Shown here: one piece after another, positions 7,583-16,298 of the stretch
Layout: every line of letters starts with the position of its first letter
How positions within the stretch are numbered: position 1 is the stretch's first letter
Assembly: GCA_903896925.1 (NCBI GenBank)
Contig: CAITZM010000034.1
Coordinates: forward strand, 1-34,607
From: an uncultured Lentisphaerota bacterium
GTDB lineage: Bacteria > Verrucomicrobiota > Kiritimatiellia > CAIQIC01
Length of the DNA stretch: 34,607 nucleotides
Direction: 5' to 3'
Notes under the pieces: generated by a model
Seen by the model: only the letters and a program-made list of their open reading frames with translations
Database searches by the model: none
Told to the model about the DNA's origin: nothing
Made by a program: the position numbers and the translations under genes

Positions 7583-8260
7583 ATACAAACACAAGTGCGC
7601 ATCAATATGCGGATCCGGGTTCCCGAGGTCCGCTTGATCGGGGAGGACGGCTCGCAAGTCGGCGTCGTCCCGACCCGCGAAGCCCTGATGAGGGCGCAGG
7701 CGGCCCAGCTGGACCTGGTGGAGATCTCGCCCACCGCCCAGCCGCCCGTCTGCCGCATCATGGACTACGGCAAGTTCAAGTATGAACAGGAGAAACGCGA
7801 CAAGTCGTCGCGCCAGCATGCCTCCGCCTCCCGGGTCAAGGAGATCCAACTCCACCCGAACGTCGGCGATCATGACTACGATACCAAGGTGCGGCACCTG
7901 CGCGACTTCGTCAGCGCCGGCCACCGCGTCAAGGTCATCCTGTTTTTCCGCGGTCGCGAAAGCGCGCATCAGGAAATCGGCTTCGAGGTGATGAACCGCG
8001 TCATCCGCGACGTGTCGGACATCGCGCAGACCGAACAGCTGCCGCGTCTGATGGGCCGCAACATCCTGATGATGCTCATCCCGCGCACCAAGAGCCGCGG
8101 CGGTGCGCCTGTGCCGGGTCCGGCGCTGCCGACCACGCCGCGTCCGTCCGTGCCCTACGTGCCGCGTCCGGCGGTGCCTGTGGTCCCGCGTCCGGCGGGG
8201 TCCGTGCCGCCTTCGCCGGTGGCGCAGGCGCTCGCCGCTGCGATCAACAAGCCGGCCTAA
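7583..8260 (+). CDS. infC: Translation initiation factor IF-3
   Basis: IF-3 binds the 30S subunit and polices start-codon selection. The N-domain (RIRVPEVRLIG...PPVCRIMDYGKFKYEQEK), linker and C-domain (VKEIQLHPNVGDHDYDTK...KVILFFRGRE) are complete. A tail of about 54 residues rich in PRPxVP repeats then extends the protein beyond the usual length of about 170-180. Start choice: GGAG at 7571-7574 lies 8 nt before an in-frame ATA at 7583, whereas the first conventional start, GTG 7595, is 20 nt from it and ATG 7607 further still. infC genes are known for rare start codons such as AUU, so ATA 7583 is proposed; a conventional annotation would use 7595. rpmI and rplT, often downstream of infC, do not follow here. 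Confidence 0.93.
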   Translation: MQTQVRINMRIRVPEVRLIGEDGSQVGVVPTREALMRAQAAQLDLVEISPTAQPPVCRIMDYGKFKYEQEKRDKSSRQHASASRVKEIQLHPNVGDHDYDTKVRHLRDFVSAGHRVKVILFFRGRESAHQEIGFEVMNRVIRDVSDIAQTEQLPRLMGRNILMMLIPRTKSRGGAPVPGPALPTTPRPSVPYVPRPAVPVVPRPAGSVPPSPVAQALAAAINKPA

Positions 8261-8279
8261 GCGTGCCGGTGGCTTCCTC

Positions 8280-8320
8280 GGGTGCCTTTTCCAAATGCAT
8301 GGAAAAGGCACCCTTTTTTT
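8280..8320 (+). terminator. Rho-independent terminator after infC
   Basis: A perfect 13-bp stem (8280-8292 with 8301-8313), an 8-nt loop and a run of seven T at 8314-8320, starting 20 nt after the infC stop. The inner part of the stem is a copy of the TTTTCC..GGAAAA palindrome family seen elsewhere in the window. Confidence 0.93.
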
Positions 8321-8443
8321 GTCCCGTTGAGGACGATATCGGCCCTGCCTTGGCGCGCGGCAGGAGCATTCTCTCGATCTGTTTCCCCTGAGTGGAAGGG
8401 TGTTCCGGAGAGCGCTCTTATGAGCTTTCTCATGGCGTGCGCC

Positions 8444-8677
8444 TCATGCGCCTTTCTGGTCGAGCAGCACCAGGATCTTATCCAGTTTCTCGTTCAACTG
8501 CCGGACGGCAAGGCTGTGCTTGTAAGCCGTGGCCATGATCTTGACGGATACCAGAAATACGCCTGCTTCCAGAAATAGATCGTGCGTCAGTCCCTTGACC
8601 AGCAGCGCCGCGCCAAATAGCACGAGCGTGACGATGGCCACCAGTATGGATCCGATATCCAGGTATTTGTTTATCAT
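8444..8677 (-). CDS. Small two-helix membrane protein
   Basis: A 77-residue protein with two predicted membrane helices (about residues 8-27 and 34-52) and a charged C-terminal amphipathic segment rich in Leu and Lys (LNEKLDKILVLLDQ). The ATG at 8677 has GAGGAA 6 nt upstream. It starts 25 nt after the DUF1295-like gene on the same strand, so the two are probably cotranscribed. Family not recognised; a small membrane partner of the upstream protein is possible but unsupported. The 123 nt between its stop and the infC terminator hold a 10-bp palindrome at 8409-8418 and nothing else recognised. Confidence 0.7.
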   Translation of the reverse strand: MINKYLDIGSILVAIVTLVLFGAALLVKGLTHDLFLEAGVFLVSVKIMATAYKHSLAVRQLNEKLDKILVLLDQKGA

Positions 8678-8702
8678 GGGTTTTTCCTCGGGAAAGTTCT
8701 TT

Positions 8703-9503
8703 TCACCCCAGTGTCCAACGCAGCTGTTGTACCGAGTAGAGGGGTATCCAGGGAATGAGAATCGGCACGGTCTGGCAGTAGCGCTGGAAGTCCGGCAGCG
8801 CGCCGTAGCGGCGCTGTTGTGCGGCCTCCAGGCGCTTGGTCGAACCGAGCATGATCAGTACGATGCAAAGCAGACCGGCCAGCGACAGGGTCCAGTGCCA
8901 CCACGTCGCGCAAAACGCCGCACCGGTCAGCCAGTTGCCGAGCCAGAAAAGGATTTCGCCGAGATAGGCCGGACAGCGTACCCACCCGAACAGACCACGG
9001 TCACAAAAACGCCCGGGCGCCTGCTGCTTCGCCGCCGACTTTTGCCAGTCCGCCAGGCCTTCCAACAGCAGTCCGCCGGCCATCACGCCCAGACCGGCCA
9101 GGGCCGGCACCGGCGCGTGTCCCGTACCCAGCGCGTGGATGACGGCCGGGGAAAACATCGCGACATACAGCGGGGCGACGGCGAGCCAGATGGCGCACTT
9201 CAGGCCCCAGCCGCCGCTGACCTCGCCGTAGTTGCTTTGCGCCGCCTGCCGGTAGGCCGCCTGCTTCTCCCGCAGCAGTAAATGGGTGCCGAGGCGCGCG
9301 CCATAGATGAACAGCAGTGCCAACTGCGCCGCCAACAGCATGGTCAGTCCCGCGGTGGGCAGCAGACCAGCCAGCACCACGGCCAGCGCCGCGATGGCAT
9401 AGCCGTAACCGATGCTGATGAACCAGACCAGCCGGACAAAGCCTATCGCCGAGACCGCGAGCGCGGTGCCCAGCAGCACAAGAAAGAGCGTGGTCGGATG
9501 CAT
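8703..9503 (-). CDS. DUF1295-like integral membrane protein
   Basis: A 266-residue polytopic membrane protein with about seven hydrophobic segments. The C-terminal half has the layout of the DUF1295/steroid 5-alpha-reductase and isoprenylcysteine methyltransferase-like fold: GRFCDRGLFGWVRCPAYLGEILFW (here abbreviated: a Gly-Arg-Phe-Cys start, then RCPAYLGE), followed by a helix pair and a terminal YCQTVP segment. In that fold the Arg/His-Pro-x-Tyr region binds a nucleotide or SAM cofactor. Enzyme activity is not established. The ATG at 9503 has only a weak AAGG close to it, so the start is the least certain part. It is divergent from the MscS gene and followed by the 77-residue membrane protein. 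Confidence 0.75.
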   Translation of the reverse strand: MHPTTLFLVLLGTALAVSAIGFVRLVWFISIGYGYAIAALAVVLAGLLPTAGLTMLLAAQLALLFIYGARLGTHLLLREKQAAYRQAAQSNYGEVSGGWGLKCAIWLAVAPLYVAMFSPAVIHALGTGHAPVPALAGLGVMAGGLLLEGLADWQKSAAKQQAPGRFCDRGLFGWVRCPAYLGEILFWLGNWLTGAAFCATWWHWTLSLAGLLCIVLIMLGSTKRLEAAQQRRYGALPDFQRYCQTVPILIPWIPLYSVQQLRWTLG

Positions 9504-9692
9504 AGCCTTGCTGTCCCCGATTTTTCGTCAACTGTCGTCGGTAAGCCAGACGAGCCTGTTCAGGACCACCCGGATACAAAGCCCAGGCCACCTTGGGCGG
9601 CCACGCCCGGCTCGAACTCCGGCGCGCTGACACAATAAAATAATCGCTAGTCAGCGGCGCCTTGTAAAGAAGCGAAAAGCGGCACAGCGCAT

Positions 9693-9720
9693 TTGTCATT
9701 TCCAAAGCAGCGCTTACAAT
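9693..9720 (+). promoter_or_regulatory. Promoter of the MscS-type gene
   Basis: TTGTCA at 9693-9698, a 16-nt spacer and TACAAT at 9715-9720, about 50 nt before the ATG at 9772. It lies in the 268-nt divergent gap with the DUF1295-like gene, where no other gene is seen. Confidence 0.7.
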
Positions 9721-9771
9721 GCAGAATCGTGTCCACGGTGAGCGGTTTGGGCTTTTTAAGGGCAACACATC

Positions 9772-11403
9772 ATGCATAAGAAACTGCGTAGAAGCCTGCT
9801 GACGGCGCTTGTGCTGCTTTCCTGCCTGCCGGGCTTCGCGCAGCAACCGGCGATTCAAACAAACGATGATCTCAGCATGGCACCGGTGGTCGTGGATGGC
9901 GTGACCCTGTTTGAGGTCCGCGGCATCAGTTTTTATTCTGCGGAAAAAAGAGCTGCCGCTGTGGCGCAGGCCATTTGTCAGATCGCGCAAGACCCTGCGA
10001 TCGATCCCGGCAGCGTTCTCTTGACCCCGTCCGAAGGTCGGGTGGAAATCACCTGTGGAAAATATCCGATCTGCACCCTCCTCGAGTCCGAGGCCCGGCA
10101 GGAGCGTCTCACGGTGGCCAATTACGGCTTGATCGTAAAGGAGCAGATTGCCGGGGCCATAAAACGGTATCGCCATGACCGCGAATCCGCGGTGCTGCGG
10201 GGCAAGCTGCTGCTGGCGGCGGGGCTGGCTGTGGCGGGGTTGTTGTTGCTCTGGCTCGTGTTCCGTCTGTCCTGCTATCTGAACCGGTTCATCAACAGCA
10301 AGGTCGCCCTCCGGCTCCGCGACGTTCAAATCCAATCGGTCCAGATTGTCCGGCGGCAGCACATCTGGAGCGCGTTGCAGTTCCTGCTGCGGCTGACGGA
10401 AATTCTGCTCGCCATTCTGGTGTCCTACCTTTTCCTGTACGAAATCCTGCACCTCTTTCCCTGGACACGCGGGCTGAGCGATTCGCTGCTGAGGCAACTG
10501 GTCGCTCCGTTGCGGGTGATCATCGGCGGCGGCCTCAGCCAGCTCCCGAATCTCTTCTTCCTGACGGTCCTCTTCGTCATCGTGCGCTTTGCGATGCGGT
10601 TGGTGAAAACCATCTTCCAAAGCATCGAGTCAGGGCAGGTGAAAATCGCTGGCTTTGAAACGGAGTGGGCGCTGCCCACCTACCGGCTCACCCGGTTGCT
10701 GATCATCGCGTTTGCCCTGGTGGTGGCCTATCCCTACATCCCGGGTTCCTCGTCCGAGGCTTTCAAGGGCTTCTCGGTCTTCTTCGGCGTGCTCATTTCC
10801 TTGGGGGCCTCTTCCCTGGTCGGCAATGTCATCGCCGGCTACAGCGTGACCTACCGCCGGGCCTTCCGGGTGGGGGACCGGATCAAGGCGGGCGAGCATG
10901 TGGGCGAGGTGAGAGAGATCCGCCTGATGGCGACCCGGTTGCGGACGCTCAAGAACGAGGAAGTCACCATTCCCAATGCCAAGCTGATCGGCGACGAGGT
11001 GCTCAATTACAGCGCCTTGGCCGGCCGGCTCGGCCTCGTGTTGCATACCCGGGTCGGCATCGGTTACGAGGTGCCCTGGCGCCAGGTCGAGGCCATGCTG
11101 CTGGAGGCTGCGCGGGCGACCGGGGGCGTCCAACACGACCGCGCCTTCGTGCTGCTGAAAGAACTCGGTGACTTCGCGGTGGTCTACGAACTGAATGTGC
11201 CCTGCGCCGAGCCTGCCCGGATGGAAGCATTGTATTCCGAACTGCACCGGAACATACTCGATGCGTTCAACAAGTACGGTGTACAGATCATGACGCCGGC
11301 CTACGAGGGGGACACCTCCGATCCGAAGATCGTCGCTCCTGCGCGCTGGTTCGCAGCCCCCGCCGTGCCGCCCAAGGACCCTCAGCCCCGGCAGCCGGGA
11401 TGA
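9772..11403 (+). CDS. MscS-family mechanosensitive ion channel
   Basis: A 543-residue channel of the small-conductance mechanosensitive family, expected to release solutes on osmotic downshock. Residues 1-23 are a signal peptide, followed by an extracytoplasmic domain of about 120 residues. Membrane helices lie near 146-166, 204-226, 257-275, 306-323 and 335-358. The last is the pore-lining helix, with the Gly/Ala-rich SLGASSLVGNVIAGY. The beta domain follows (FRVGDRIKAGEHVGEVREI, TIPNAKLIGDEVLNYS) and then the alpha/beta cytoplasmic vestibule. The extra helices and N-terminal domain make it longer than E. coli MscS (286 residues). A P-type ATPase starts 62 nt downstream of its stop, suggesting joint ion or osmotic homeostasis. 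Confidence 0.93.
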   Translation: MHKKLRRSLLTALVLLSCLPGFAQQPAIQTNDDLSMAPVVVDGVTLFEVRGISFYSAEKRAAAVAQAICQIAQDPAIDPGSVLLTPSEGRVEITCGKYPICTLLESEARQERLTVANYGLIVKEQIAGAIKRYRHDRESAVLRGKLLLAAGLAVAGLLLLWLVFRLSCYLNRFINSKVALRLRDVQIQSVQIVRRQHIWSALQFLLRLTEILLAILVSYLFLYEILHLFPWTRGLSDSLLRQLVAPLRVIIGGGLSQLPNLFFLTVLFVIVRFAMRLVKTIFQSIESGQVKIAGFETEWALPTYRLTRLLIIAFALVVAYPYIPGSSSEAFKGFSVFFGVLISLGASSLVGNVIAGYSVTYRRAFRVGDRIKAGEHVGEVREIRLMATRLRTLKNEEVTIPNAKLIGDEVLNYSALAGRLGLVLHTRVGIGYEVPWRQVEAMLLEAARATGGVQHDRAFVLLKELGDFAVVYELNVPCAEPARMEALYSELHRNILDAFNKYGVQIMTPAYEGDTSDPKIVAPARWFAAPAVPPKDPQPRQPG

Positions 11404-11465
11404 CATGGGTCGCTTGATGTTTCTGATAATTTGTGCATCAGTATGCCGCTTTAGGTGACGATATT

Positions 11466-14213
11466 ATGAACCTCAATGCTCGTCAGCTAGTACCCGATTC
11501 CGGTGCGTGGCATCTGCAATCAGGGGCGGAGGCGCTCGCAGCTTTAGGCAGTACGGTACATGGTCTTGATGCAAAAGAAGCGGTGGCGCGACAGCAGCAA
11601 TACGGTGCCAATGTCCTCGCACAAGCCCAGGCTGATGGTCTCTGGTTGATCCTCTGGCGGCAGGTCAACAATCCGATCTCGTGGCTGCTGATTGCGGCCG
11701 GAGCGATAGCGGTGGCCCTGGGCAAATTCACGGATGCAGGGGTCGTCTTCGGTGCGGTGGTGATCAACGGCATCATCGGGTTCATCCAGGAGCATCGCGC
11801 CGGCCAGGCGATCGCCGCGCTTTCGGCGATGGTGCCGGAGAACACGACCGTGCTGCGCGCCGGGCAACCCAAGTCGGTGGCGGCCGTGGAACTCGTCCCG
11901 GGCGATATCGTCCAACTCGCCAGCGGCGAACGCGTGCCCGCCGACCTGCGCTTGCTGCAGGTCAAGAACCTGCGCGTGGACGAGGCCGCGCTGACCGGCG
12001 AATCGGTGCCGGTGAGCAAAAGCGTGGAAGCGGTGGGCGCCGCCTCCGCCTTGGGTGACCGCGTGAACATGGCCTACAGCGGCACCGCCGTAACGCAGGG
12101 TACGGCCACAGGCCTGGTGGTGGCGACCGGCAGCGGCACCGAGTTGGGCCGCATCAACACGCTGCTCAACCAGACCACCAGCCTGACGACGCCGTTGACA
12201 AGCCAGCTGGCGCAAGTCACCCGATGGATCACCTTCATCGTGGCCGGACTGGCGCTCGTTTTGTTTGGTTACGGCTATCTGGTGAAGCATGCGAAGGCCA
12301 CCGAGGCGCTGCTCACGGCCATCACCCTGGCGGTGGCGGCCATCCCGGAAGGCCTGCCGGCGATCATCACGATTGCCTTGGCCATCGGCGTCCGGCGCAT
12401 GGCGGCCCGGCAGGCGGTGATCCGGCACTTGCCGGCGGTGGAGACGCTGGGTTCGACGAGCGTGATCTGCTCCGACAAGACGGGCACCCTGACCCGCAAT
12501 GAAATGACCGTGCAAGCGGTCTGGTGCCAGGGGAAGGAGTATCGCCTCTCCGGGGTCGGCTATGCCCCCACCGGCCGGTTGGAGCATGACGGGCACGCGC
12601 TGGCCAAACTCCCGCCGGAGTTGCACGAGCTGTTGCTTGCCGGCGTGCTGTGCAACGATGCGGCGCTGGAACAGCAGGATTCACGCTGGACGATCGCCGG
12701 TGATCCGACGGAAGCAGCACTGGTCGTTGCCGGCCACAAGGCGGCCCTGCCGGCCGGAGACCTGCGCCGGCAGCATCCGCGCATCGACGTCATCCCCTTC
12801 GAATCCGATACAAAATTCATGGCGACGCTTCACCGGGGTGGGGGCGTGGAGGCTGTTTTCCTGAAGGGCGCGCCCGAGGTCATCGTCGCCAAATGCAGTC
12901 TGGACAGCGCCGGGCAACAGGCCTGGCAGGACGCGCAACAAATCCTGGCGGAGCAGGGGATGCGGGTGCTGGCGTTTGCCCGGCATACGCCGCAGGCCGG
13001 CCAGAGCCACTTGCAGCCGGAGGATGTCGCCAGCGGCTGCACCCTGCTGGGCCTCATGGGCCTGATTGACCCGCCACGGCAGGAGGCCATTGACGCCATC
13101 GCGGTCTGTCAGCAGGCCGGCATCACGGTGAAGATGATCACGGGCGACCATCCCCTGACAGCCGCTGCCATCGGGCGCGAACTGGGCATTCTGCAGGGCG
13201 ATGAGGTCGCCCTGCGCGGCGCCGAACTGGATGCGCTTTCGGAGGACGAGCTGCGCGCGGTCGCGCGGCGGGTCCATGTGTTTGCGCGGGTCGCGCCCGA
13301 GCACAAACTCAGGCTCGTCGCCGCGTTGCAGGCGGACGGCAACGTGGTGGCGATGACCGGCGACGGGGTGAACGATGCCCCGGCGCTCAAGCGTGCGGAT
13401 ATCGGCATCGCCATGGGCATCACCGGCACCGCCGTGGCCAAGGACGCTGCCAAGGTCGTGCTGGCCGACGACAACTTTGCCTCCATCGCCGCCGCCGTGG
13501 AGGAGGGGCGCCGGGTGTACGACAACCTGGTCAAGGCGCTGGCCTTCATCCTGCCGACCAACCTGGGCCTGGCGCTGACGCTGACGGCGGCGCTGTTCTT
13601 CTTCCCGACCGTCCAGGTGGCCGGGCTGGGAGCGGAACTGCTGTTGCCCATGGCCCCGACGCAAATACTGTGGATCAACCTCGTGGCGAGCGTGGCGCTT
13701 TCGCTCCCCGTGGCCTTTGAGATTCTGGAGCCCGCAGCCATGCGCCGGAAGCCGCGCCCCAAGGATGCGCCGATCTTTTCGCGCTTTATCCTGATGCGGA
13801 CGGTGGTGGTCGCCGTGTTGATGGCCACCGGCGCCTGCCTGCTCTATCTGTGGGAATATCTGCGGCGCGTCGGGTCGTTGGACGCGGTGATTCCGGCAGG
13901 TACGCACAGTACCGCGCAAGCCGAAGCGCAGACGATGGCGATCACCACCATCACCTTCTTTCAAATCTTCTATCTGCTCCACTGCCGCAGCCTGCGCGAC
14001 GGACTGGCCGCACTGGGGTGGTTCTCCAATCCCAGTGTCTGGCTGGGGATTGGCATCCTGTTGCTCCTCCAGGCGGGCTTCACCTATTTCCCCTTCATGC
14101 AAGCCCTCTTCAGCAGCACGAGCCTGGATCTAGCCGCCTGGCTGCGGGCGGCGCTGGTGGCCGCCGTGATCCTGCCGGTGATCAGCCTGGAAAAATGGCT
14201 CAGCAGGAGATGA
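11466..14213 (+). CDS. P-type cation-transporting ATPase (P2, CtpF-like)
   Basis: A 915-residue inner-membrane pump. Motifs in order: actuator TGES at 177-180, PEGLP in TM4 at 294-298, phosphorylation site DKTGTLT with Asp337, and the hinge TGDGVND at about 631-637, followed by six C-terminal helices. Overall architecture is the P2 (Ca2+/Na+ type) class with an N-terminal cation-ATPase domain. The TM6 segment reads WINLVASVALSLP, where SERCA pumps have NLVTDG, so the Asp ligand is lost; the TM5 Glu position is also hydrophobic. This resembles mycobacterial CtpF more than true SERCA, so the transported ion is uncertain. The ATG at 11466 has TAGGTGA 8 nt upstream; an ATG 11 codons earlier lacks a comparable SD. 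Confidence 0.93.
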   Translation: MNLNARQLVPDSGAWHLQSGAEALAALGSTVHGLDAKEAVARQQQYGANVLAQAQADGLWLILWRQVNNPISWLLIAAGAIAVALGKFTDAGVVFGAVVINGIIGFIQEHRAGQAIAALSAMVPENTTVLRAGQPKSVAAVELVPGDIVQLASGERVPADLRLLQVKNLRVDEAALTGESVPVSKSVEAVGAASALGDRVNMAYSGTAVTQGTATGLVVATGSGTELGRINTLLNQTTSLTTPLTSQLAQVTRWITFIVAGLALVLFGYGYLVKHAKATEALLTAITLAVAAIPEGLPAIITIALAIGVRRMAARQAVIRHLPAVETLGSTSVICSDKTGTLTRNEMTVQAVWCQGKEYRLSGVGYAPTGRLEHDGHALAKLPPELHELLLAGVLCNDAALEQQDSRWTIAGDPTEAALVVAGHKAALPAGDLRRQHPRIDVIPFESDTKFMATLHRGGGVEAVFLKGAPEVIVAKCSLDSAGQQAWQDAQQILAEQGMRVLAFARHTPQAGQSHLQPEDVASGCTLLGLMGLIDPPRQEAIDAIAVCQQAGITVKMITGDHPLTAAAIGRELGILQGDEVALRGAELDALSEDELRAVARRVHVFARVAPEHKLRLVAALQADGNVVAMTGDGVNDAPALKRADIGIAMGITGTAVAKDAAKVVLADDNFASIAAAVEEGRRVYDNLVKALAFILPTNLGLALTLTAALFFFPTVQVAGLGAELLLPMAPTQILWINLVASVALSLPVAFEILEPAAMRRKPRPKDAPIFSRFILMRTVVVAVLMATGACLLYLWEYLRRVGSLDAVIPAGTHSTAQAEAQTMAITTITFFQIFYLLHCRSLRDGLAALGWFSNPSVWLGIGILLLLQAGFTYFPFMQALFSSTSLDLAAWLRAALVAAVILPVISLEKWLSRR

Positions 14214-14252
14214 CCCTTTGCGGCGCGCATCCAGCAGGCACGAGGCCCTACG

Positions 14253-14280
14253 TTGACCCGCGCGGCCTCTTTGCTACACT
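14253..14280 (+). promoter_or_regulatory. Promoter of the MmeI-type remnant
   Basis: TTGACC at 14253-14258, a 16-nt spacer and TACACT at 14275-14280. The -10 ends 7 nt before the ATG at 14288 and no Shine-Dalgarno is present, so a leaderless transcript is expected. Confidence 0.7.
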
Positions 14281-14287
14281 CCCGCGC

Positions 14288-15241
14288 ATGACGCGAAGCG
14301 AGGTGCTCCAAGGATTTGTGGACTGGTGCCAAAAGCACATCACCGGCGATGAAAAGGGCGAGGCCCAGATCTTTCTCGACCGGCTCTTCCAGGCCTTCGA
14401 ACACGAGGGCGCCAAGGAGGCCGGCGCGCTCTTTGAGGAACGCGTCCACAAAAGCGACGGCGGCACCGCCTTTGCCGACCTCGTCTGGAAGCCCGTCGTC
14501 CTGACCGAAATGAAGAAGCGCGGCGAGCCGCTGCAGAAACACTACCGCCAGGCCTTCGAGTACTGGACCCGTCTCGTCCCCAACCGCCCGCGCTACGTCA
14601 TCCTCTGCAACTTCGACGAATTTCTGGTCTTCGATTTCGAGACGCAGATGGATCAGCCGATGGATTCCATCACGCTGGCGAACCTCCCGTCGCAGCGCAA
14701 CGCGCTCGCCTTCCTCTATCCCGAACAGCCGCAGCCCAGCTTCGGCAACGACCGCGTGCCCATCACGGCGCAGGCGGCCGGCGAAATGGCGGGCGTCTTC
14801 CGCAGCTTCATCGACCGCGGCATCGAGCGCGCCCACGCCCAGCGCTACATCCTGCAACTGCTCGTCTGCTTCTTTGCCGAGGACATCGGCCTGCTGCCGC
14901 AGGCCTTCGTCACGCTGCTGCTGGAAGAATGCGTCCGTCCGGCCGACACCTATGACCTCGTGCAGGGCCTGTTCAACGCGATGAACTCGCCCCAACCGGC
15001 CGCGGGTGGCCGGTACAAGGACATCCGCTATTTCAACGGCGGTGTCTTTGCCAACGCATCCGCCATCGAGCTGACCGACCTCGAACTCGTCAAGCTCCGC
15101 GAGATTTCCAAGCGCGAATGGCGCAAGGTCCAGCCGGAAATCTTCGGCACGCTCTTCGAGGCCTCCAGCAACGCCGACGAACGCCATGCCTTTCGCAAGA
15201 AAATTGGCGTGAGGCAGGAGGCCTGTTGTGCGATGGCTTGA
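14288..15241 (+). pseudogene. Truncated MmeI-type (class IIL/IIG) restriction-modification gene
   Basis: A 317-residue N-terminal fragment of a bifunctional restriction enzyme and adenine methyltransferase that is about 900 residues when complete. The nuclease domain is intact, with the PD-ExK set D64, E74 and K76 spaced as in MmeI (D70, E80, K82). The helical connector follows through PEIFGTLFEASSNADERHAF. At that point homologues continue into a GxHYTSE segment and the methyltransferase, but here the sequence switches to 14 unrelated residues and a stop. The breakpoint is about 15195, and the following lower-GC lipoprotein genes look like the incoming DNA. The methyltransferase and target-recognition domains are not in the window. 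Whether the fragment is translated is unknown. Confidence 0.85.
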
Positions 15242-15302
15242 ATGTGGTTGCGGCGCATAAGGGAACCATCGGTTTGTTGAACGGACAATCAACGGGGTAC
15301 AG

Positions 15303-16298
15303 ATGCAGATTACAAAAGAGAGCACCAGCGGACGTGCAGACCGCGACGGGTCGCTAAAAAGGCTAGCCATAGGGCTTTTCTTGATCTGCTTGGCTCAAAG
15401 TAATAGCGGCTGTGCCACGATGATCAGAGGACCCATGAGCACTCTGACGATCAAGTCGGAACCCAGTGGGGCCACCATCTATATCGATGGGGTCCGCCAA
15501 GCGGTTCAGACGCCTGCCCTAGCAAAGCTGTCCCGGACGAGGCACGATATCGGCTTGGAGAAAGATGGTCACCTTGGCCAGCAGCAGGTGATCGAATCCT
15601 GCTGGTATTGGCCCGCCGCGCCGGCCCTCATACCAGACGCACTATGCTTGGGGATGGGTATTGTGCTTGATGCTATGACCGGCGGCTTTTTGGACTTGCA
15701 GCCCAATACTATCCAAGGCCAGTTGGCACAGGCATCCGCGACAACAACTGCAAAAAATAAGCAGCGCATAGGGGCCTACCGCCCGCCGGTAGTGCCCGGA
15801 AAGGGCGTCCTACATGTCTACCATGCTAATCAACTCCCAGCAGGCGCCAAGCTCTTCGTTACGGCGGTTGCGAAGGCGGCTGGGCAGTCGCCCGGGCAAG
15901 GCGAGCAACGCGAAAGCCCGGTGACCATGGATGTGCCCATTACCTTGTCTTTGGCGCCAGGTTCGTATGTCGTCACTTTCCGGAAACTTTCACAAGAGGA
16001 GCCCCTGCGCAGGGAGGTGCTCGTCGAAGAAAATAAGGTCGTCTATCTACGCGCCATGTCGCGGGGAACAGTTGTTGATTTTGAGAAACTCGTCGAGACC
16101 CAGATCGGTTCGCGTGCACTGCCCGATGTGCGAGAGTATGCCATCACCCATTGGGAGCTGACCCTCGAAAGCGTTCGAGAGTCAGAGGCACTGGTGGATT
16201 TATATTATCTGAATAACTTTCAAAACGCATTGAACCACGCGTACGGGGCCCCGGATGCAAGCATCGAGCCCCTCGCTCAAAAAGGAGGAGCCTTGTGA
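15303..16298 (+). CDS. PEGA-domain lipoprotein
   Basis: A 331-residue putative lipoprotein. A basic N-terminal segment and hydrophobic core (residues 20-33) end in a lipobox with Cys37 (NSGC). Residues about 47-95 form a PEGA-like surface repeat (LTIKSEPSGATIYIDG). A short hydrophobic, Gly-rich stretch follows, then a second beta-rich domain from about residue 160 resembling a carboxypeptidase-regulatory or PEGA fold (SLAPGSYVVTFRK). The C-terminal domain is not recognised. GC content is visibly lower than in its neighbours, with more AT-rich codons, pointing to transfer together with the next gene. The ATG at 15303 has a weak GGGG 5 nt upstream. Its stop overlaps the start of the next gene. 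Confidence 0.8.
   Translation: MQITKESTSGRADRDGSLKRLAIGLFLICLAQSNSGCATMIRGPMSTLTIKSEPSGATIYIDGVRQAVQTPALAKLSRTRHDIGLEKDGHLGQQQVIESCWYWPAAPALIPDALCLGMGIVLDAMTGGFLDLQPNTIQGQLAQASATTTAKNKQRIGAYRPPVVPGKGVLHVYHANQLPAGAKLFVTAVAKAAGQSPGQGEQRESPVTMDVPITLSLAPGSYVVTFRKLSQEEPLRREVLVEENKVVYLRAMSRGTVVDFEKLVETQIGSRALPDVREYAITHWELTLESVRESEALVDLYYLNNFQNALNHAYGAPDASIEPLAQKGGAL

Noticed and set aside
5699..8311. 870-codon minus-strand frame opposite thrS and infC
   Set aside because: It is antisense to two unmistakable housekeeping genes and has no recognisable domain.
8409..8418. AGAGCGCTCT palindrome as an operator
   Set aside because: It is a single short palindrome located after the 3' end of a gene, with no promoter beside it.
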